64,000 bases of DNA from Microbacterium sp. SLBN-154 (lineage in GTDB: Bacteria > Actinomycetota > Actinomycetes > Actinomycetales > Microbacteriaceae), in contig NZ_VFNL01000001.1 in assembly GCF_006715565.1 (NCBI RefSeq), forward strand, positions 372,001 to 436,000, in the 5' to 3' direction. The notes under the pieces are model-generated. The model ran no database searches, had not been told where the DNA came from, and saw only the letters and a program-made list of their open reading frames with translations. Position 1 is the first letter of the stretch, and each line of letters begins with the position of its first letter. This document shows positions 30,529 to 39,435 of the stretch, one piece after another. The translations under genes and the position numbers were made by a program.

Positions 30529-31722
30529 ATGCTTGTGAAAGTGAAACGATCGTTTTCATTCTACCTGACCGTTGCTGCGACCACTCTGATCGCCGCCACG
30601 TATGGTCTCGCCCGCTTCGCGTACGGCTTGCACCTCCCCGGCATGCAGGCCGAGCTCGGTTTCGATTCCGCGGTCGCCGGAGCGATTTTCGCCGGCGGAT
30701 CGATCGCCTACTGCGTCGGAGCGGTGTGCGGTTTCGGGCTCGCGCCGCGGTGCCCGCGCACGCTGGTCGCTCTCGCCGGCGCCACCGCTGCCCTTGGCAC
30801 CACGGGGGTGGCGATCGCCCCCTCGACTGCATGGCTTGCTCCCGGCGCGGTGCTGGCCTCGACCGGTGCCGGTCTGGCCTCCCCGGCGCTCGTGCGGGTC
30901 ATTCAGCGGAATCTGCGGCGCGAGGCCGCCGATCGCGCGCAGTCGATCGTCAATGCCGGAACGGGGCCGGGCCTCATCGCGGCAGGCATACTCGCGCTCG
31001 CGCTGCTGCCCCAGTGGCGCGCGGCCTGGTGGATGGCCGCCGCCGTGTCGGTCGTCGCCGCCACCGCTGTACTCCTGCTCGACCGGCAACGCGACTCCGT
31101 CCCGACTCTCGGCCTTCCTCCGGCCGCGTGGTGGCGTGCGCACCGCATGGTGATCGTCGGCGCCCTGCTGATGGGCGTGGCATCCGCCGCGGTGTGGAAT
31201 TTCGGTCGCACGATGCTCACCGATGCCGGGCTCGCCGATGGCGCGACGGTGCTCGCCTGGGTCGCGCTCGGCGTCGGCGGGCTGGCGGTGGTTCCGACCG
31301 CGGGTCTCCTCGCGGTCAGGCCGCCGCCGCGAGTGTGGGCGCTCACCGTCGTGGTGCTCGCCCTGGCCACCGCCACGCTCGTCGCGGCTCCCGCCACGGT
31401 GGGCTTCACGCTGGCCGCCTGCGTCGTCTTCGGTTGGGCCTACGTGGCGAGCACGGGAGCGCTGATCGGATGGACGGCCCTCCTCAAACCGGCGCGGGCA
31501 GCCAGCGGAACCGCTCTGCTCTTCGTGCTGCTGGTGCTCGGGCAGGCGGTCGGCGGCGCCATCCTCGGTCTCGTCGTGGGGTCGGCGGGTTACCCGACGG
31601 CGTTCCTCGCAGCCGCCGCCGTCGCCATCATCGCCGCCGGCGCGGGCGTCGTCCGCAGTCGGCCAGGCGCGCGACGCAACGCCTCGCCCCGAACTCCCGA
31701 CGCGATGACCTCGGGCCGCTGA
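30529..31722 (+). CDS. MFS transporter
   Basis: Major facilitator superfamily permease of about 397 residues with 12 predicted membrane helices. It resembles YbfB/CynX-type members (ATYGLARFAYGLHLPGMQAEL near residue 19). ATG 30529 is preferred; an in-frame ATG 18 bp upstream would overlap the TetR start region. The arrangement with a divergent TetR gene suggests a drug or metabolite exporter induced by its substrate. The substrate is unknown. Confidence 0.88.
   Translation: MLVKVKRSFSFYLTVAATTLIAATYGLARFAYGLHLPGMQAELGFDSAVAGAIFAGGSIAYCVGAVCGFGLAPRCPRTLVALAGATAALGTTGVAIAPSTAWLAPGAVLASTGAGLASPALVRVIQRNLRREAADRAQSIVNAGTGPGLIAAGILALALLPQWRAAWWMAAAVSVVAATAVLLLDRQRDSVPTLGLPPAAWWRAHRMVIVGALLMGVASAAVWNFGRTMLTDAGLADGATVLAWVALGVGGLAVVPTAGLLAVRPPPRVWALTVVVLALATATLVAAPATVGFTLAACVVFGWAYVASTGALIGWTALLKPARAASGTALLFVLLVLGQAVGGAILGLVVGSAGYPTAFLAAAAVAIIAAGAGVVRSRPGARRNASPRTPDAMTSGR
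30542..30558. promoter_or_regulatory. Candidate TetR operator overlapping the MFS gene start
   Basis: AAACGATCGTTT (30544-30555) is a perfect 12-bp palindrome, extended to the near-palindrome TGAAACGATCGTTTTCA. It lies 25-41 bp from the TetR start and within the first codons of the MFS gene. A length and symmetry of this type are usual for TetR-family operators. A repressor bound here could block both genes. Confidence 0.55.
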
Positions 31723-31773
31723 CGGGGCGGATGTGGGTTCAGCGTCGATCGACGCCGACGGATTGATGCGAGG

Positions 31774-32046
31774 TCAGCGTCTGGTGATCGTGACGTCGAC
31801 GACGTCGCCGATGCCCTTTCTCAGCTCTTTGCGGACCTTCGCGTTGAGAGACACCATGTGACCGCCCTCTCCGGTCGGCAGCGTGCCCACGTTCGCCAGC
31901 AGGACATCGTCGATCTTCGCGTCGATCCTGACGCTCTTCCCGGTGCCGAACAGACTCGTGGATGCCGGGATCTCAACGCAGTTCCACACCTCGCCCTTCA
32001 CGTCGACACCGATCGTCGTGCGAAAGCTCGTCTCTTGCGCGTCCAT
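31774..32046 (-). CDS. DUF1905 family protein
   Basis: Small beta-barrel-like protein of 90 residues. The segments FRTTIGVDVKGEVWNCVEIP and VSLNAKVRKELRKGIGDVVD match the DUF1905 family, whose members are often found alone or fused to YdeI-like domains and have no known function. ATG 32046 is chosen over an upstream start because the family begins here. It is isolated. Confidence 0.8.
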   Translation of the reverse strand: MDAQETSFRTTIGVDVKGEVWNCVEIPASTSLFGTGKSVRIDAKIDDVLLANVGTLPTGEGGHMVSLNAKVRKELRKGIGDVVDVTITRR

Positions 32047-32238
32047 CCCGCCAGCGTATGGCGGTGCGCGGCGGCGGTTGTCGTGCAACTCGCTTGTCCG
32101 CAGGGATGCCACGCATTCCCCCAACGTACGCCGCAGCAGTAGTTCACGCGGCTGATCCTCACAACCCCCTCATCGATGCCCGACTCGGTGGGTACCGTTG
32201 GTCGCCCGTCCCAGGACCGCACCCCCGGAAGGCGTCTC

Positions 32239-32544
32239 ATGGCTCAGCACCCTCGCGAGAAGACATCGAGCAAGACGGCGAAGCTCGTGTATCGCCCGGT
32301 CGGCCTGCTGAGCGGGATTATCAGCGGGGCACTGGCGAGCGTCCTCTTCAAACAGATCTGGAAGCGCCTGAGTCCAAGCCATAGAGAAGACAGCCCCAAT
32401 GCCTTGGAATCCGAGTACGGTCTCGGCGAGCTGCTCATCGCCACCGCGATACAGGGAGCGATATTCGCGGTCGTCAAGGCGCTCGTCGACCGGGGCGGAG
32501 CTCGGGCCTTCGAGCGCGTCACCGGCTCGTGGCCGGGCGACTGA
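32239..32544 (+). CDS. DUF4235 family membrane protein
   Basis: Actinobacterial protein of 101 residues. The pattern KLVYRPVGLLSGIISGALAS then LFKQIWKRL is characteristic of DUF4235, with one or two hydrophobic helices and a later ATAIQGAIFAVVKALVDRGG helix. Function is unknown; it is probably membrane associated. ATG 32239 is followed directly by the family N-terminus. Confidence 0.82.
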   Translation: MAQHPREKTSSKTAKLVYRPVGLLSGIISGALASVLFKQIWKRLSPSHREDSPNALESEYGLGELLIATAIQGAIFAVVKALVDRGGARAFERVTGSWPGD

Positions 32545-32614
32545 TCGTCGCGGCACCAGCACCGGCGAGCTCAGCGATCTTGGTCTAGCCTCCAGCCGCT
32601 CGAGGTGCGGTCGC

Positions 32615-32899
32615 TCAACCGGCAAGGCCCGTAACCGAATAGCGGCGAGTGATGCCAGCCGTGGCCCTGCCCCACTCGCTACTCGCGACTCGACGCTGAT
32701 GAGACTCGAACACCGCCTGATCTGCGAATCGCTCCTCTACTGACCAGATCCGTGGATTGTCGGTCGCGACGACCTCGAAGGAGACGCACCCGACTTCGGC
32801 CCGAGTGAGCCTGAGGTGCTCCGGCAGGAGAAGGCGCACTACTTGTGCCTCTTCTTCCGTAGCGCATTCGAGCTCGCCAGCGAGGTGGATTTCACCCAT
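32615..32899 (-). CDS. Antibiotic biosynthesis monooxygenase (ABM) domain protein
   Basis: Single ABM/quinol monooxygenase-like domain of 94 residues. The pattern EHLRLTRAEVGCVSFEVVAT then IWSVEERFADQAVFESHQRR is typical of the dimeric ferredoxin-like ABM fold (YgiN/Dabb-like). The reaction is not known. ATG 32899 fits the family start, and upstream sequence in frame looks non-coding. Confidence 0.82.
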   Translation of the reverse strand: MGEIHLAGELECATEEEAQVVRLLLPEHLRLTRAEVGCVSFEVVATDNPRIWSVEERFADQAVFESHQRRVASSEWGRATAGITRRYSVTGLAG

Positions 32900-33072
32900 G
32901 CATCGACAGTAGGGCGCTTCTCGATCTGACCGGAGCCCGTGGCGGGGACCTGGTCCGTCTACGGTGTACACCGCTGTGGCCCTCGCGAGCCTACGCCGCC
33001 CGCGCGACATCGATGCCGCTTCTCATGAGCAGACGAGTGCTCCCGAGGGGAGCCGCTGACTAGCATCGATTG

Positions 33073-33750
33073 ATGACCAGGAACGCGATCATCTTCCATG
33101 GCACCGGCGGCAACCCGGACGTGCTCTGGTATCCGTGGCTGGATCGGCAGCTGACCGAGCGTGGCTACCAGGTGGAACGCCCGTACTACCCGAGTCTCAA
33201 CGTCGAGCCGATCTCCACGTTCCTGCCGAAAGTGCTCGACGGTCGTCTGTTCGACGCGGACACCGTGTTGGTGGGCCACTCCGGCGGCGCAGCACTTCTG
33301 CTCGCACTGCTGGAGCACCTGCAGGCTCCGGTGGCTCAGACGATCCTGGTCGCGGGCTACGCGACGAGACCCAACGACTCCGACGAGCCCGTCCTACAGG
33401 ATGGCTACGACTGGGACCGGATCCGCTCGAACGGCGGAGAGCTGTACTTCATCAACTCGATCACCGACCCGTACGGGTGCGATGCCACGCAAGGCCGGCT
33501 GATGTTCGACAACCTCGGCGGCACCCAGATCGTGCGCGACGACGGCCACTTCGGCGACTTCGACCAGCCCTACGACACCTTCGAACTCATCGATCGGCTG
33601 ATCGTGCCGACGAGGCCCGACCACGACTCTGAGCCGCACATACCCGCTGCCGGGGAACCAAGCATTCCCGAGATCGAGGTCGACGAGACCGTCGCGCCGC
33701 GACCCGAAGAGGAGGTCGCCGACGTCGCCCGCGCCGACGTGCGACCATGA
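33073..33750 (+). CDS. Alpha/beta hydrolase, RBBP9/YdeN type
   Basis: Hydrolase of about 225 residues. The N-terminal strand and oxyanion region is IIFHGTGGNPDVLWYPWL, the nucleophile serine lies in VGHSGGAALL near residue 74, the acid in ITDPYGCDA, and the catalytic histidine in DDGHFGDF near residue 161. These match the RBBP9/YdeN serine hydrolases, of unknown natural substrate. The last 40 residues are an acidic, proline-rich tail not typical for the family. Confidence 0.87.
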   Translation: MTRNAIIFHGTGGNPDVLWYPWLDRQLTERGYQVERPYYPSLNVEPISTFLPKVLDGRLFDADTVLVGHSGGAALLLALLEHLQAPVAQTILVAGYATRPNDSDEPVLQDGYDWDRIRSNGGELYFINSITDPYGCDATQGRLMFDNLGGTQIVRDDGHFGDFDQPYDTFELIDRLIVPTRPDHDSEPHIPAAGEPSIPEIEVDETVAPRPEEEVADVARADVRP

Positions 33751-33886
33751 CGCGGTGGTCTGCCCGCGGCATGCACGGCTCGCCGAGCGCGGATCGCACG
33801 GTTGAGGTCGGTGAGGATGCGTATGCCCTCGCCGCCCTTTTGGCAACGGCCGCGGCGGGCGCACCCCGCCACCCTACGTTGGACCC

Positions 33887-34666
33887 ATGCTGCACTCGAC
33901 CCGGCAAGGCTCCGGCAAGCCGCTTCTCCTGATTCACGGCCTCGGTTCCAGTAGTGGCAACTGGGCCCCGATCATCCCGGCACTGGCAGCCGAACGCGAG
34001 GTGATCGCCGTCGACCTCCCTGGCTGCGGCAAGTCCGCGCCGCTGACGGGGGAAACCACGATCGCCACGCTGACCGATGCTGTCGAAGCCTTCGTCCGCG
34101 ACGCGGAGTTGGGCGATATCGATGTGGTCGGCAGCTCCATGGGCGCCCGGATGGCGATGGAGATGGCGCGTCGAGGGCATGCGGGCACCACTGTCGCATT
34201 GGCGCCTGGTGGGTTCTGGAACGACCGCCAGGCTGCGATCTTCGGGGCGAGTATCAAGGCCTCCGTCGCTCTGGTGCGCCGGATTCAACCGGCGCTTCCC
34301 TTCCTCACCGGCAACCCCGTGGGCCGCACAGCCCTGCTCTTGCAGTTCTCCGCTCATCCCTGGAAGCTGCCGCAGGATCTGGTGCTGCACGAGCTCCGGG
34401 GGTTCAAGACATCACGCAGCCTCGACCCAGCCCTCGACGCCCTCATTCACGGGCCCCGCCAGGCGGGCGCGCCGGCCGGTTCGCTCAAGGGCAGGATGGT
34501 CATCGGATGGGGGCGGAAGGACAGAGTCACCGTTCCGAGCGAGGCAGCGCGCGCGACGGAGTTGTTCCCGGATGCCACGCTCCACTGGTTCGACAACTGC
34601 GGTCACTTCCCACACTGGGACCAACCAGCGGAGACGGCCCGCCTGGTGCTCGACAGCAGCGCCTGA
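33887..34666 (+). CDS. Alpha/beta fold hydrolase
   Basis: Protein of 259 residues. LLLIHGLGSSSGNWAPIIPA near residue 13 gives the oxyanion hole, and VVGSSMGARMAMEMARRG near residue 80 carries the nucleophile elbow (GSSMG). The catalytic histidine is in CGHFPHWDQP near the C-terminus, with the acid probably in GWGRKDRVTVP. It is a classical single-domain hydrolase without a signal peptide. The substrate is unknown. Confidence 0.9.
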   Translation: MLHSTRQGSGKPLLLIHGLGSSSGNWAPIIPALAAEREVIAVDLPGCGKSAPLTGETTIATLTDAVEAFVRDAELGDIDVVGSSMGARMAMEMARRGHAGTTVALAPGGFWNDRQAAIFGASIKASVALVRRIQPALPFLTGNPVGRTALLLQFSAHPWKLPQDLVLHELRGFKTSRSLDPALDALIHGPRQAGAPAGSLKGRMVIGWGRKDRVTVPSEAARATELFPDATLHWFDNCGHFPHWDQPAETARLVLDSSA

Positions 34667-34731
34667 GCTGCGGCTGAGCGTCGACGCGAAGCCGGTTCAC
34701 CATGGGCGCAGCGATCGACTCGTGCCGTCGG

Positions 34732-35319
34732 CTAGGCGGATGCGGCCGGGCGAGGATCGTCCTCCTCGCGCAGCCGCGGTTCGACGCGCAAAGCCGGACG
34801 CATTCCCGACTTGTCCGCGTAGAACGCGCGGATGGCGTCCATGTCCGCGCGGACGTCCCCTGTCAGCACGAGTGTCGGCCCCAGCCCAGTGGTCATCGTG
34901 GCGCGGTCGACGTAGCCGAGCGTGACCGGGAGGCCCGCCTCGCGGGCGATGCGATAGAAGCCCGATTTCCAGTGGGCGACGCCGCCGCGGGTTCCTTCCG
35001 GCGTCACGACGAGGCCGAACACATCGCCGTCCCGGATGCGGCTGACGAGCGCGTCGACCACGCCGGCGGGGTTCGACCTGTCGACCGGGATGCCGCCGAT
35101 CGCCCGCATGAGCGGGCCCCGCCACCCGCGGAAGAGGCTCTCTTTTCCCAGCCAGCGGAAGCGCATCTTCAGGCGCCACGCGATCCCCAGCATGAGCACG
35201 AAGTCCCAGTTGGAGGTATGCGGCGCTCCCAAGACCACCGTGGGCCGGGCGGGTGCGGGTTCGGTGACGAGAGTCCATCTGCTGAACGCCCAATAGATGC
35301 GGGCGATGAGACGGAGCAT
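34732..35319 (-). CDS. Lysophospholipid acyltransferase (PlsC-like)
   Basis: Acyltransferase of 195 residues. Block I is APHTSNWDFVLML (the H-x4-D catalytic motif at residues 34-39), and block III is VVTPEGTRGGVAHWKSGFYR near residue 102. These are the hallmarks of 1-acylglycerol-3-phosphate acyltransferases, acting at the inner membrane face. It is shorter than housekeeping PlsC and lacks a clear N-terminal membrane helix, so it is probably an accessory member. Confidence 0.9.
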   Translation of the reverse strand: MLRLIARIYWAFSRWTLVTEPAPARPTVVLGAPHTSNWDFVLMLGIAWRLKMRFRWLGKESLFRGWRGPLMRAIGGIPVDRSNPAGVVDALVSRIRDGDVFGLVVTPEGTRGGVAHWKSGFYRIAREAGLPVTLGYVDRATMTTGLGPTLVLTGDVRADMDAIRAFYADKSGMRPALRVEPRLREEDDPRPAASA

Positions 35320-35343
35320 CCGGCAACCCTAACGCCCCAACAG

Positions 35344-36198
35344 TCACCTCGGGGCTTCGGGTGGCAGGTCTCCGCGAGTGATGACGTCAGCGCCGGGCTC
35401 CCCCGTCAGTCGCCACCAGCTCGGTCCGGACTTGTAGGCGTCATACGGCACCCACTGATCGCCCCGGAGGATGAAGTCACGACCGTTCGTCATCCGGAAG
35501 TAGTGATCTGTGGATGCCACGGAGTGTCGCCAATACTGAACTCCGTCGTCGCTCGCTGGCGCGTCGGGTCGAGACTGCGACGCGGCCGACGCGGCCGGAA
35601 GTGCCCGGTCGGGGTCGGAACCGTCGCCATTCCACAGCACGGACCAGAACGCGCGAGAAGCCAGAGCGTCGATGGCGTCATCTCGAACCTCGGGAAGCCG
35701 ACGGCGCAACTCAGTCTTGTAGTCGGCCGACACGGCGATCGTCAGCGCCTCCCCCGAAGCAATCGGGATGCCCTCCGACACCGCTATCGCGGCGTGAATC
35801 GCGCCCAGGAAAACGTCTGGATCGATGTCCGCGCGTATCGCGAGCTTCGCCGCCCCGTCGCGGAGGGAACCGGGATGCGGTGACCCTGGCCAGCCGAGAT
35901 ACGTCACCACTCCATCGGAGAGCAGATCCGGATCGACGCTCATGGCACCGGCCGCATGGCTCCCGGCTGACGCCAAGACCCCGGGGTAGGTGGACTGGAT
36001 CGCCTCGGGCTGAACGACGAAGGCTGAGCGTTCCGTCATCAGCCACAGCGCCCCGCACGCCGTGCAGCGGTACAGCTCGCTGTGATCCACCACATTCTCG
36101 GCGACGAAGTCCGGCCGCTCGGCAGTCTCCCACTGCCGACGACACACCGCGCACCCCTGCGAATCCCAGAGAGATGGTGCGTTCGGCGCCTTGCTCAC
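35344..36198 (-). CDS. Hypothetical protein with N-terminal zinc ribbon
   Basis: Protein of about 284 residues, family not recognised. Two CxxC pairs (CAVCRRQW and CTACGALW, about 35 residues apart) form a likely zinc ribbon at the N-terminus. A helical middle part follows, then a C-terminal aromatic-rich segment (YFRMTNGRDFILRGDQWVPY). GTG 36198 is preferred because of a GAGGAGA ribosome site. It lies 58 bp downstream of the MazF-like toxin gene in the same orientation. Confidence 0.6.
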   Translation of the reverse strand: MSKAPNAPSLWDSQGCAVCRRQWETAERPDFVAENVVDHSELYRCTACGALWLMTERSAFVVQPEAIQSTYPGVLASAGSHAAGAMSVDPDLLSDGVVTYLGWPGSPHPGSLRDGAAKLAIRADIDPDVFLGAIHAAIAVSEGIPIASGEALTIAVSADYKTELRRRLPEVRDDAIDALASRAFWSVLWNGDGSDPDRALPAASAASQSRPDAPASDDGVQYWRHSVASTDHYFRMTNGRDFILRGDQWVPYDAYKSGPSWWRLTGEPGADVITRGDLPPEAPR

Positions 36199-36255
36199 CT
36201 CAGGGTTCTCCTCTTCGTCGACGCGACTCTCGCGAGGCCGGGTCGACCGGTGCAC

Positions 36256-36600
36256 TCACAGATCGAGGAAGTCGCCGAGCCACGTGCGGACTGAGGCGAG
36301 GCACTCCGGCGATACCTCGCCTGCGATCCCGGTCAGCCTGTCTCGCGAGAGCGTGCGGGGCTGTTCGGTCATTATCCACGAGGGTCGATCGAGGCCGGAC
36401 GTGCCGTCCACCCGGACGTGGTTCGGCCAGCCGCGGTCGGTCGTTGTGATCGGCAGAGCAATCACGAGTGTCGTCACCGCATCCAGGTAGCCCGACGATG
36501 ACACGATCATCACCGGCCGGTGACCGCCTTGCTCCCGACCGCGAACCGGCTCGAGCGCGGCCCACGCGACAACACCGGGAGCGAGCTCCAACGCGGTCAC
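36256..36600 (-). CDS. Type II toxin-antitoxin endoribonuclease, MazF/PemK family
   Basis: Toxin of 114 residues, expected to be an RNase that cuts mRNA when freed from its antitoxin. The PemK/MazF pattern is visible: VVAWAALEPVRGREQGGHRP at residues 10-29, then VMIVSS, LVIALPITTTDRGWPNHVRV and the C-terminal EVSPECLASVRTWLGDFL. GTG 36600 overlaps the antitoxin stop (GTGA), the usual coupling of such pairs. The arginine and threonine/serine positions expected for catalysis are present. Confidence 0.92.
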   Translation of the reverse strand: MTALELAPGVVAWAALEPVRGREQGGHRPVMIVSSSGYLDAVTTLVIALPITTTDRGWPNHVRVDGTSGLDRPSWIMTEQPRTLSRDRLTGIAGEVSPECLASVRTWLGDFLDL

Positions 36601-36830
36601 GACTCGTCGGTCAGTTCGGTGCGCTCCCACTGGGCGGTCTCGGTGGCGTGCGACTCGACATCCGATCCCGTGGACGCGGTGATCGCAGACTTGAGCGCCG
36701 CGAGACGCCGGCGTCGGTCCTCAGCGTCAGCGAGGTACGCGAGATGTGCTCCGAGAGTCACTCCGTCCCGTGCGGCCTGGGCCTTGAGCCGGTCACGGAG
36801 CTCATCGCTGACCTTGATGGTCGTGGTCAT
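36597..36830 (-). CDS. Ribbon-helix-helix antitoxin (MazE-like)
   Basis: Antitoxin of 77 residues. The N-terminal TTTIKVSDELRDRLKAQAAR is a ribbon-helix-helix DNA-binding motif. The C-terminal half is acidic and likely to wrap the toxin. It directly precedes the MazF-like gene with a 4-base overlap, so the pair is an autoregulated toxin-antitoxin operon. Confidence 0.88.
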   Translation of the reverse strand: MTTTIKVSDELRDRLKAQAARDGVTLGAHLAYLADAEDRRRRLAALKSAITASTGSDVESHATETAQWERTELTDES

Positions 36831-36897
36831 ACTCGAAGTATACCGAGCAAAGCTTCCGCCGCTGCGGTTGTTCGGAGACGAGCCCTCCGCCCGCGGA

Positions 36898-36924
36898 TGT
36901 CGAGAACGCGGCCTCGGTTCCGTC
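36898..36924 (+). promoter_or_regulatory. ECF42-type promoter of cassette 2
   Basis: TGTCGA (36898-36903) is followed after 17 bp by CGTC (36921-36924), 47 bp upstream of the YCII start. The layout and spacing are the same as at the other two cassettes. The antitoxin gene runs divergently from this region, with its start at 36830. Confidence 0.72.
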
Positions 36925-36970
36925 TCCTTCGTGAAGCGGCCAGAATGGGCCGCACGAACGGAAGGCTGAC

Positions 36971-37378
36971 ATGCCGAAGTACCTGATGCTCAAGCACTAC
37001 CGCGGTGGTCGCCCTGCGGTGAACCAGGTTCCGATGGACCAGCTCACGCCGGACGAGTGGAACGCGCACGTCCAGTACATGAAGGACATGGAGCAGCGAC
37101 TCCTCGCGTCGGGCGAACTCGTCTCCTCGGAGGCACTGTCGATGGACGGCTCGTGGGTGCGCTTCGACGGCGAGGGACGCCCGCCGGTCGTCGACGGCCC
37201 CTTCGCCGAGACGAAGGATCTCATCGCGGGCTGGATGCTGATCGAGGTGGACTCATACGATCGCGCGCTCGAGCTCGCCTCGGAGCTCTCCGCGGCGCCG
37301 TGGGCCGGCGGCACGCCGCTTGGTGAGTGGCTCGAGCTTCGCGAGGTGATGGGCGCACCCCCGGCAGACGCCGGATGA
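36971..37378 (+). CDS. YCII-related (DGPF) protein (cassette 2)
   Basis: Protein of 135 residues. The N-terminal MPKYLMLKHYRGG and the motif VVDGPFAETKDLIAGW near residue 76 define the DGPF/YCII group linked to ECF42 sigma factors. ATG 36971 has a GGAAGG ribosome site. The sigma gene overlaps its stop (ATGA). It is predicted to be cytoplasmic; the biochemical role is not known. Confidence 0.9.
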   Translation: MPKYLMLKHYRGGRPAVNQVPMDQLTPDEWNAHVQYMKDMEQRLLASGELVSSEALSMDGSWVRFDGEGRPPVVDGPFAETKDLIAGWMLIEVDSYDRALELASELSAAPWAGGTPLGEWLELREVMGAPPADAG

Positions 37379-38541
37379 TGATCGCGGATGCCACCGCTCT
37401 GCGTCGAGCGATCCCCGAGGTCACCGGCATCCTCGTCGGGCGCGGCGCTGATTTCGCGTCGGCCGAGGATGCCGTCCAGACTGCCCTGGTGCGAGCGCTG
37501 GAGCGTCCCGACCTCGACGAGGTTCGAGACATCCGGGCCTGGCTGGTCGCTGTCGCGTGGCGGGCATTTCTCGACCAGGTGCGCAGCGATTCGGCTCGCG
37601 CGGCGCGTGAGCAGCGCCACGCCGACGAGCCGGAGGCGGGGCCGGTTCCACAGCGCGAAGACACGCTCGCGATGTACTTCCTGTGCGCGAATCCGGTGCT
37701 GACCGCGACATCCTCGATCGCCCTCACGCTACGCGCGGTCGCGGGGCTGACGACCCGCCAGATCGCCGACGCCTTTCTCGTCCCAGAGGCGACGATGGCG
37801 CAGCGGATCAGTCGCGCGAAGCAGCGACTCGGTGGCATCCCGCTGGATCAGCCCGGCGACCTCTCTCGAGTGCTGCGCGTTCTCTACCTGCTGTTCAACG
37901 AGGGCTACTCGGGCGAGGTGGACCTCTCCCTCGAAGCGATCCGCCTGACGCGTCAGCTCGCCGTGCTCACCGACCACCCCGAGGTCGGCGGCCTGCTCGC
38001 ACTCATGCTCCTCCACCTTGCGCGGCGGCCCTCTCGAGTGGTCGGCGGCCGGCTCATTCCGCTCGCGGAGCAGAACCGCGCCCTGTGGGACACCCAGTCG
38101 ATCGCCGAGGGCGTCGACATTCTGCAGAGAGCGCTGGCGCGAGACCTCCTCGGCCAATACCAGGCGCAGGCTGCGATCGCCGCGCTCCACGCGGATGCGT
38201 CGAGCGCGTCGCAGACCGACTGGGTGCAGATCGTCGAGTGGTACGACGAGCTCGTCCGTCTCGCTGACTCTCCGGTCATCCGGCTTGGTCGCGCGGTCGC
38301 TGTCGGTGAGGCGGATGGTCCGCAGGCAGGCCTCGCGGCGCTCGCCACGGTGGATGCCCAGGTGCCGAGGTTCCACGCGGCGCTCGCCTACATGCACGAA
38401 CGGGCCGGAGAGGCGGGTGTCGCGGCATCCGAGTATGCAGAGGCGGCGCGCCGAGCGACCAGCGTCCTCGAGCAGCAGTATCTGCTGCGCCAGGCCGATC
38501 GGCTCCGTCTCGGAGTGGTGGGCAGACCGTCCAGACGATGA
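37375..38541 (+). CDS. ECF42-type sigma factor with C-terminal TPR-like domain (cassette 2)
   Basis: Sigma factor of 388 residues. Region 2 includes ASAEDAVQTALVRALERPDL, and region 4 includes VAGLTTRQIADAFLVPEATM then AQRISRAKQRL near residue 138. A C-terminal DUF6596/TPR-like domain of about 200 residues begins at VLYLLFNEGYSGEVDLSLEA. This is the full-length ECF42 form and has no membrane segment. It is coupled to the YCII gene by ATGA overlap. Nothing visible provides an anti-sigma factor, consistent with control through the C-terminal extension. Confidence 0.9.
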   Translation: MMIADATALRRAIPEVTGILVGRGADFASAEDAVQTALVRALERPDLDEVRDIRAWLVAVAWRAFLDQVRSDSARAAREQRHADEPEAGPVPQREDTLAMYFLCANPVLTATSSIALTLRAVAGLTTRQIADAFLVPEATMAQRISRAKQRLGGIPLDQPGDLSRVLRVLYLLFNEGYSGEVDLSLEAIRLTRQLAVLTDHPEVGGLLALMLLHLARRPSRVVGGRLIPLAEQNRALWDTQSIAEGVDILQRALARDLLGQYQAQAAIAALHADASSASQTDWVQIVEWYDELVRLADSPVIRLGRAVAVGEADGPQAGLAALATVDAQVPRFHAALAYMHERAGEAGVAASEYAEAARRATSVLEQQYLLRQADRLRLGVVGRPSRR

Positions 38542-38632
38542 GGTTGACCGACGCCTGAGCGGCTCGCTTTGGAGCAGTCGTCTGCTCGCTTAGAGGGGCG
38601 TGGATGTCGCGGGGGCGGCGTAAGCTCCCGCA

Positions 38633-39049
38633 GTGGCCACCCTCGATGACGTGCGGAGGATCGCCGACAGCCTGCCCGGCAGCGAGGAGCGCACGACGAC
38701 GGGTGGCATCGCCTGGTTCGTCCGGAGGAAGCCGTATGCGTGGGAGTGCCACCCGTGGCCCAGCATCCCCGACGACATTCGAGCGATTCTCGCAACCGAG
38801 CTCGTCGTCGCCGTCAAGGTCGCGGACCGGATCGACGGAATCGCTCTGGTCCAGATGGAGCCCGACGTGTTCCTGCGGACGACCACACCCTGGAGCGAGC
38901 CGAAAGTGGCTTTCCGGCTGGCCGCGATCACGGCGGACCATCTCGCCGAGCTCGTGACCGACGCCTGGCGCGTGCAGGCTCCGAAGTATCTTCGCGACGA
39001 GTTCGATGCCGTCGCCAACGGCGCAGAGTCGACCGAGCCCGAGGTCTGA
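38633..39049 (+). CDS. MmcQ/YjbR family DNA-binding-like protein
   Basis: Protein of 138 residues. The N-terminal TLDDVRRIADSLPGSEERTT and the central segment VKVADRIDGIALVQMEPDVF are typical of the MmcQ/YjbR (CyaY-like fold) family, some of which bind DNA weakly; function is unknown. It starts at GTG 38633. It lies 91 bp after the sigma gene and could be read through from the same promoter. Confidence 0.85.
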   Translation: MATLDDVRRIADSLPGSEERTTTGGIAWFVRRKPYAWECHPWPSIPDDIRAILATELVVAVKVADRIDGIALVQMEPDVFLRTTTPWSEPKVAFRLAAITADHLAELVTDAWRVQAPKYLRDEFDAVANGAESTEPEV

Positions 39050-39192
39050 TGAGCGAGTTGCAGGCTTAGGCCCCGTGGCGCAAGGCGCAGGCTCAGAACG
39101 CAGGTTGAGCGAACTGCAGGAGGAGCAGCTGCATGCGGCCGGAGACTGCGCGCGTCGCCGCGGGCACGATCTAGGTTTGTGACGGTCAGCCC

Positions 39193-39435
39193 GTGATCAA
39201 CGTAGATGTTCGCGTCGAGGACCCCGAGACGCAACAGTGCGTCGCGTTGCGAGGAGAGGTCCTGGTCGGCGGTGGAGACCCTGGCATAGCCAATCTGAGT
39301 TTCATTGATGCCGCCGAGGGTGTCACTTGGTCTGGCGATGCGCGCTCAGGATCCGCGTACCAGCGAACGGAAGTCGATGGACAGCGCAGAATGATGCCGT
39401 GGACAAGAATCGGCGGGCGTCGACGCAGCTCATAA
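39193..39435 (+). CDS. Small hypothetical protein (uncertain)
   Basis: An open frame of 80 residues from GTG 39193. The composition is acidic and beta-rich in the first 60 residues (INVDVRVEDPETQQCVALRG) and the codon pattern is plausible. However, there is no clear ribosome site and the last 37 bp overlap the next gene. It may be a real small partner of the following protein or a truncated gene. The 143 bp before it, from 39050, hold nothing recognisable. Confidence 0.35.
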   Translation: MINVDVRVEDPETQQCVALRGEVLVGGGDPGIANLSFIDAAEGVTWSGDARSGSAYQRTEVDGQRRMMPWTRIGGRRRSS

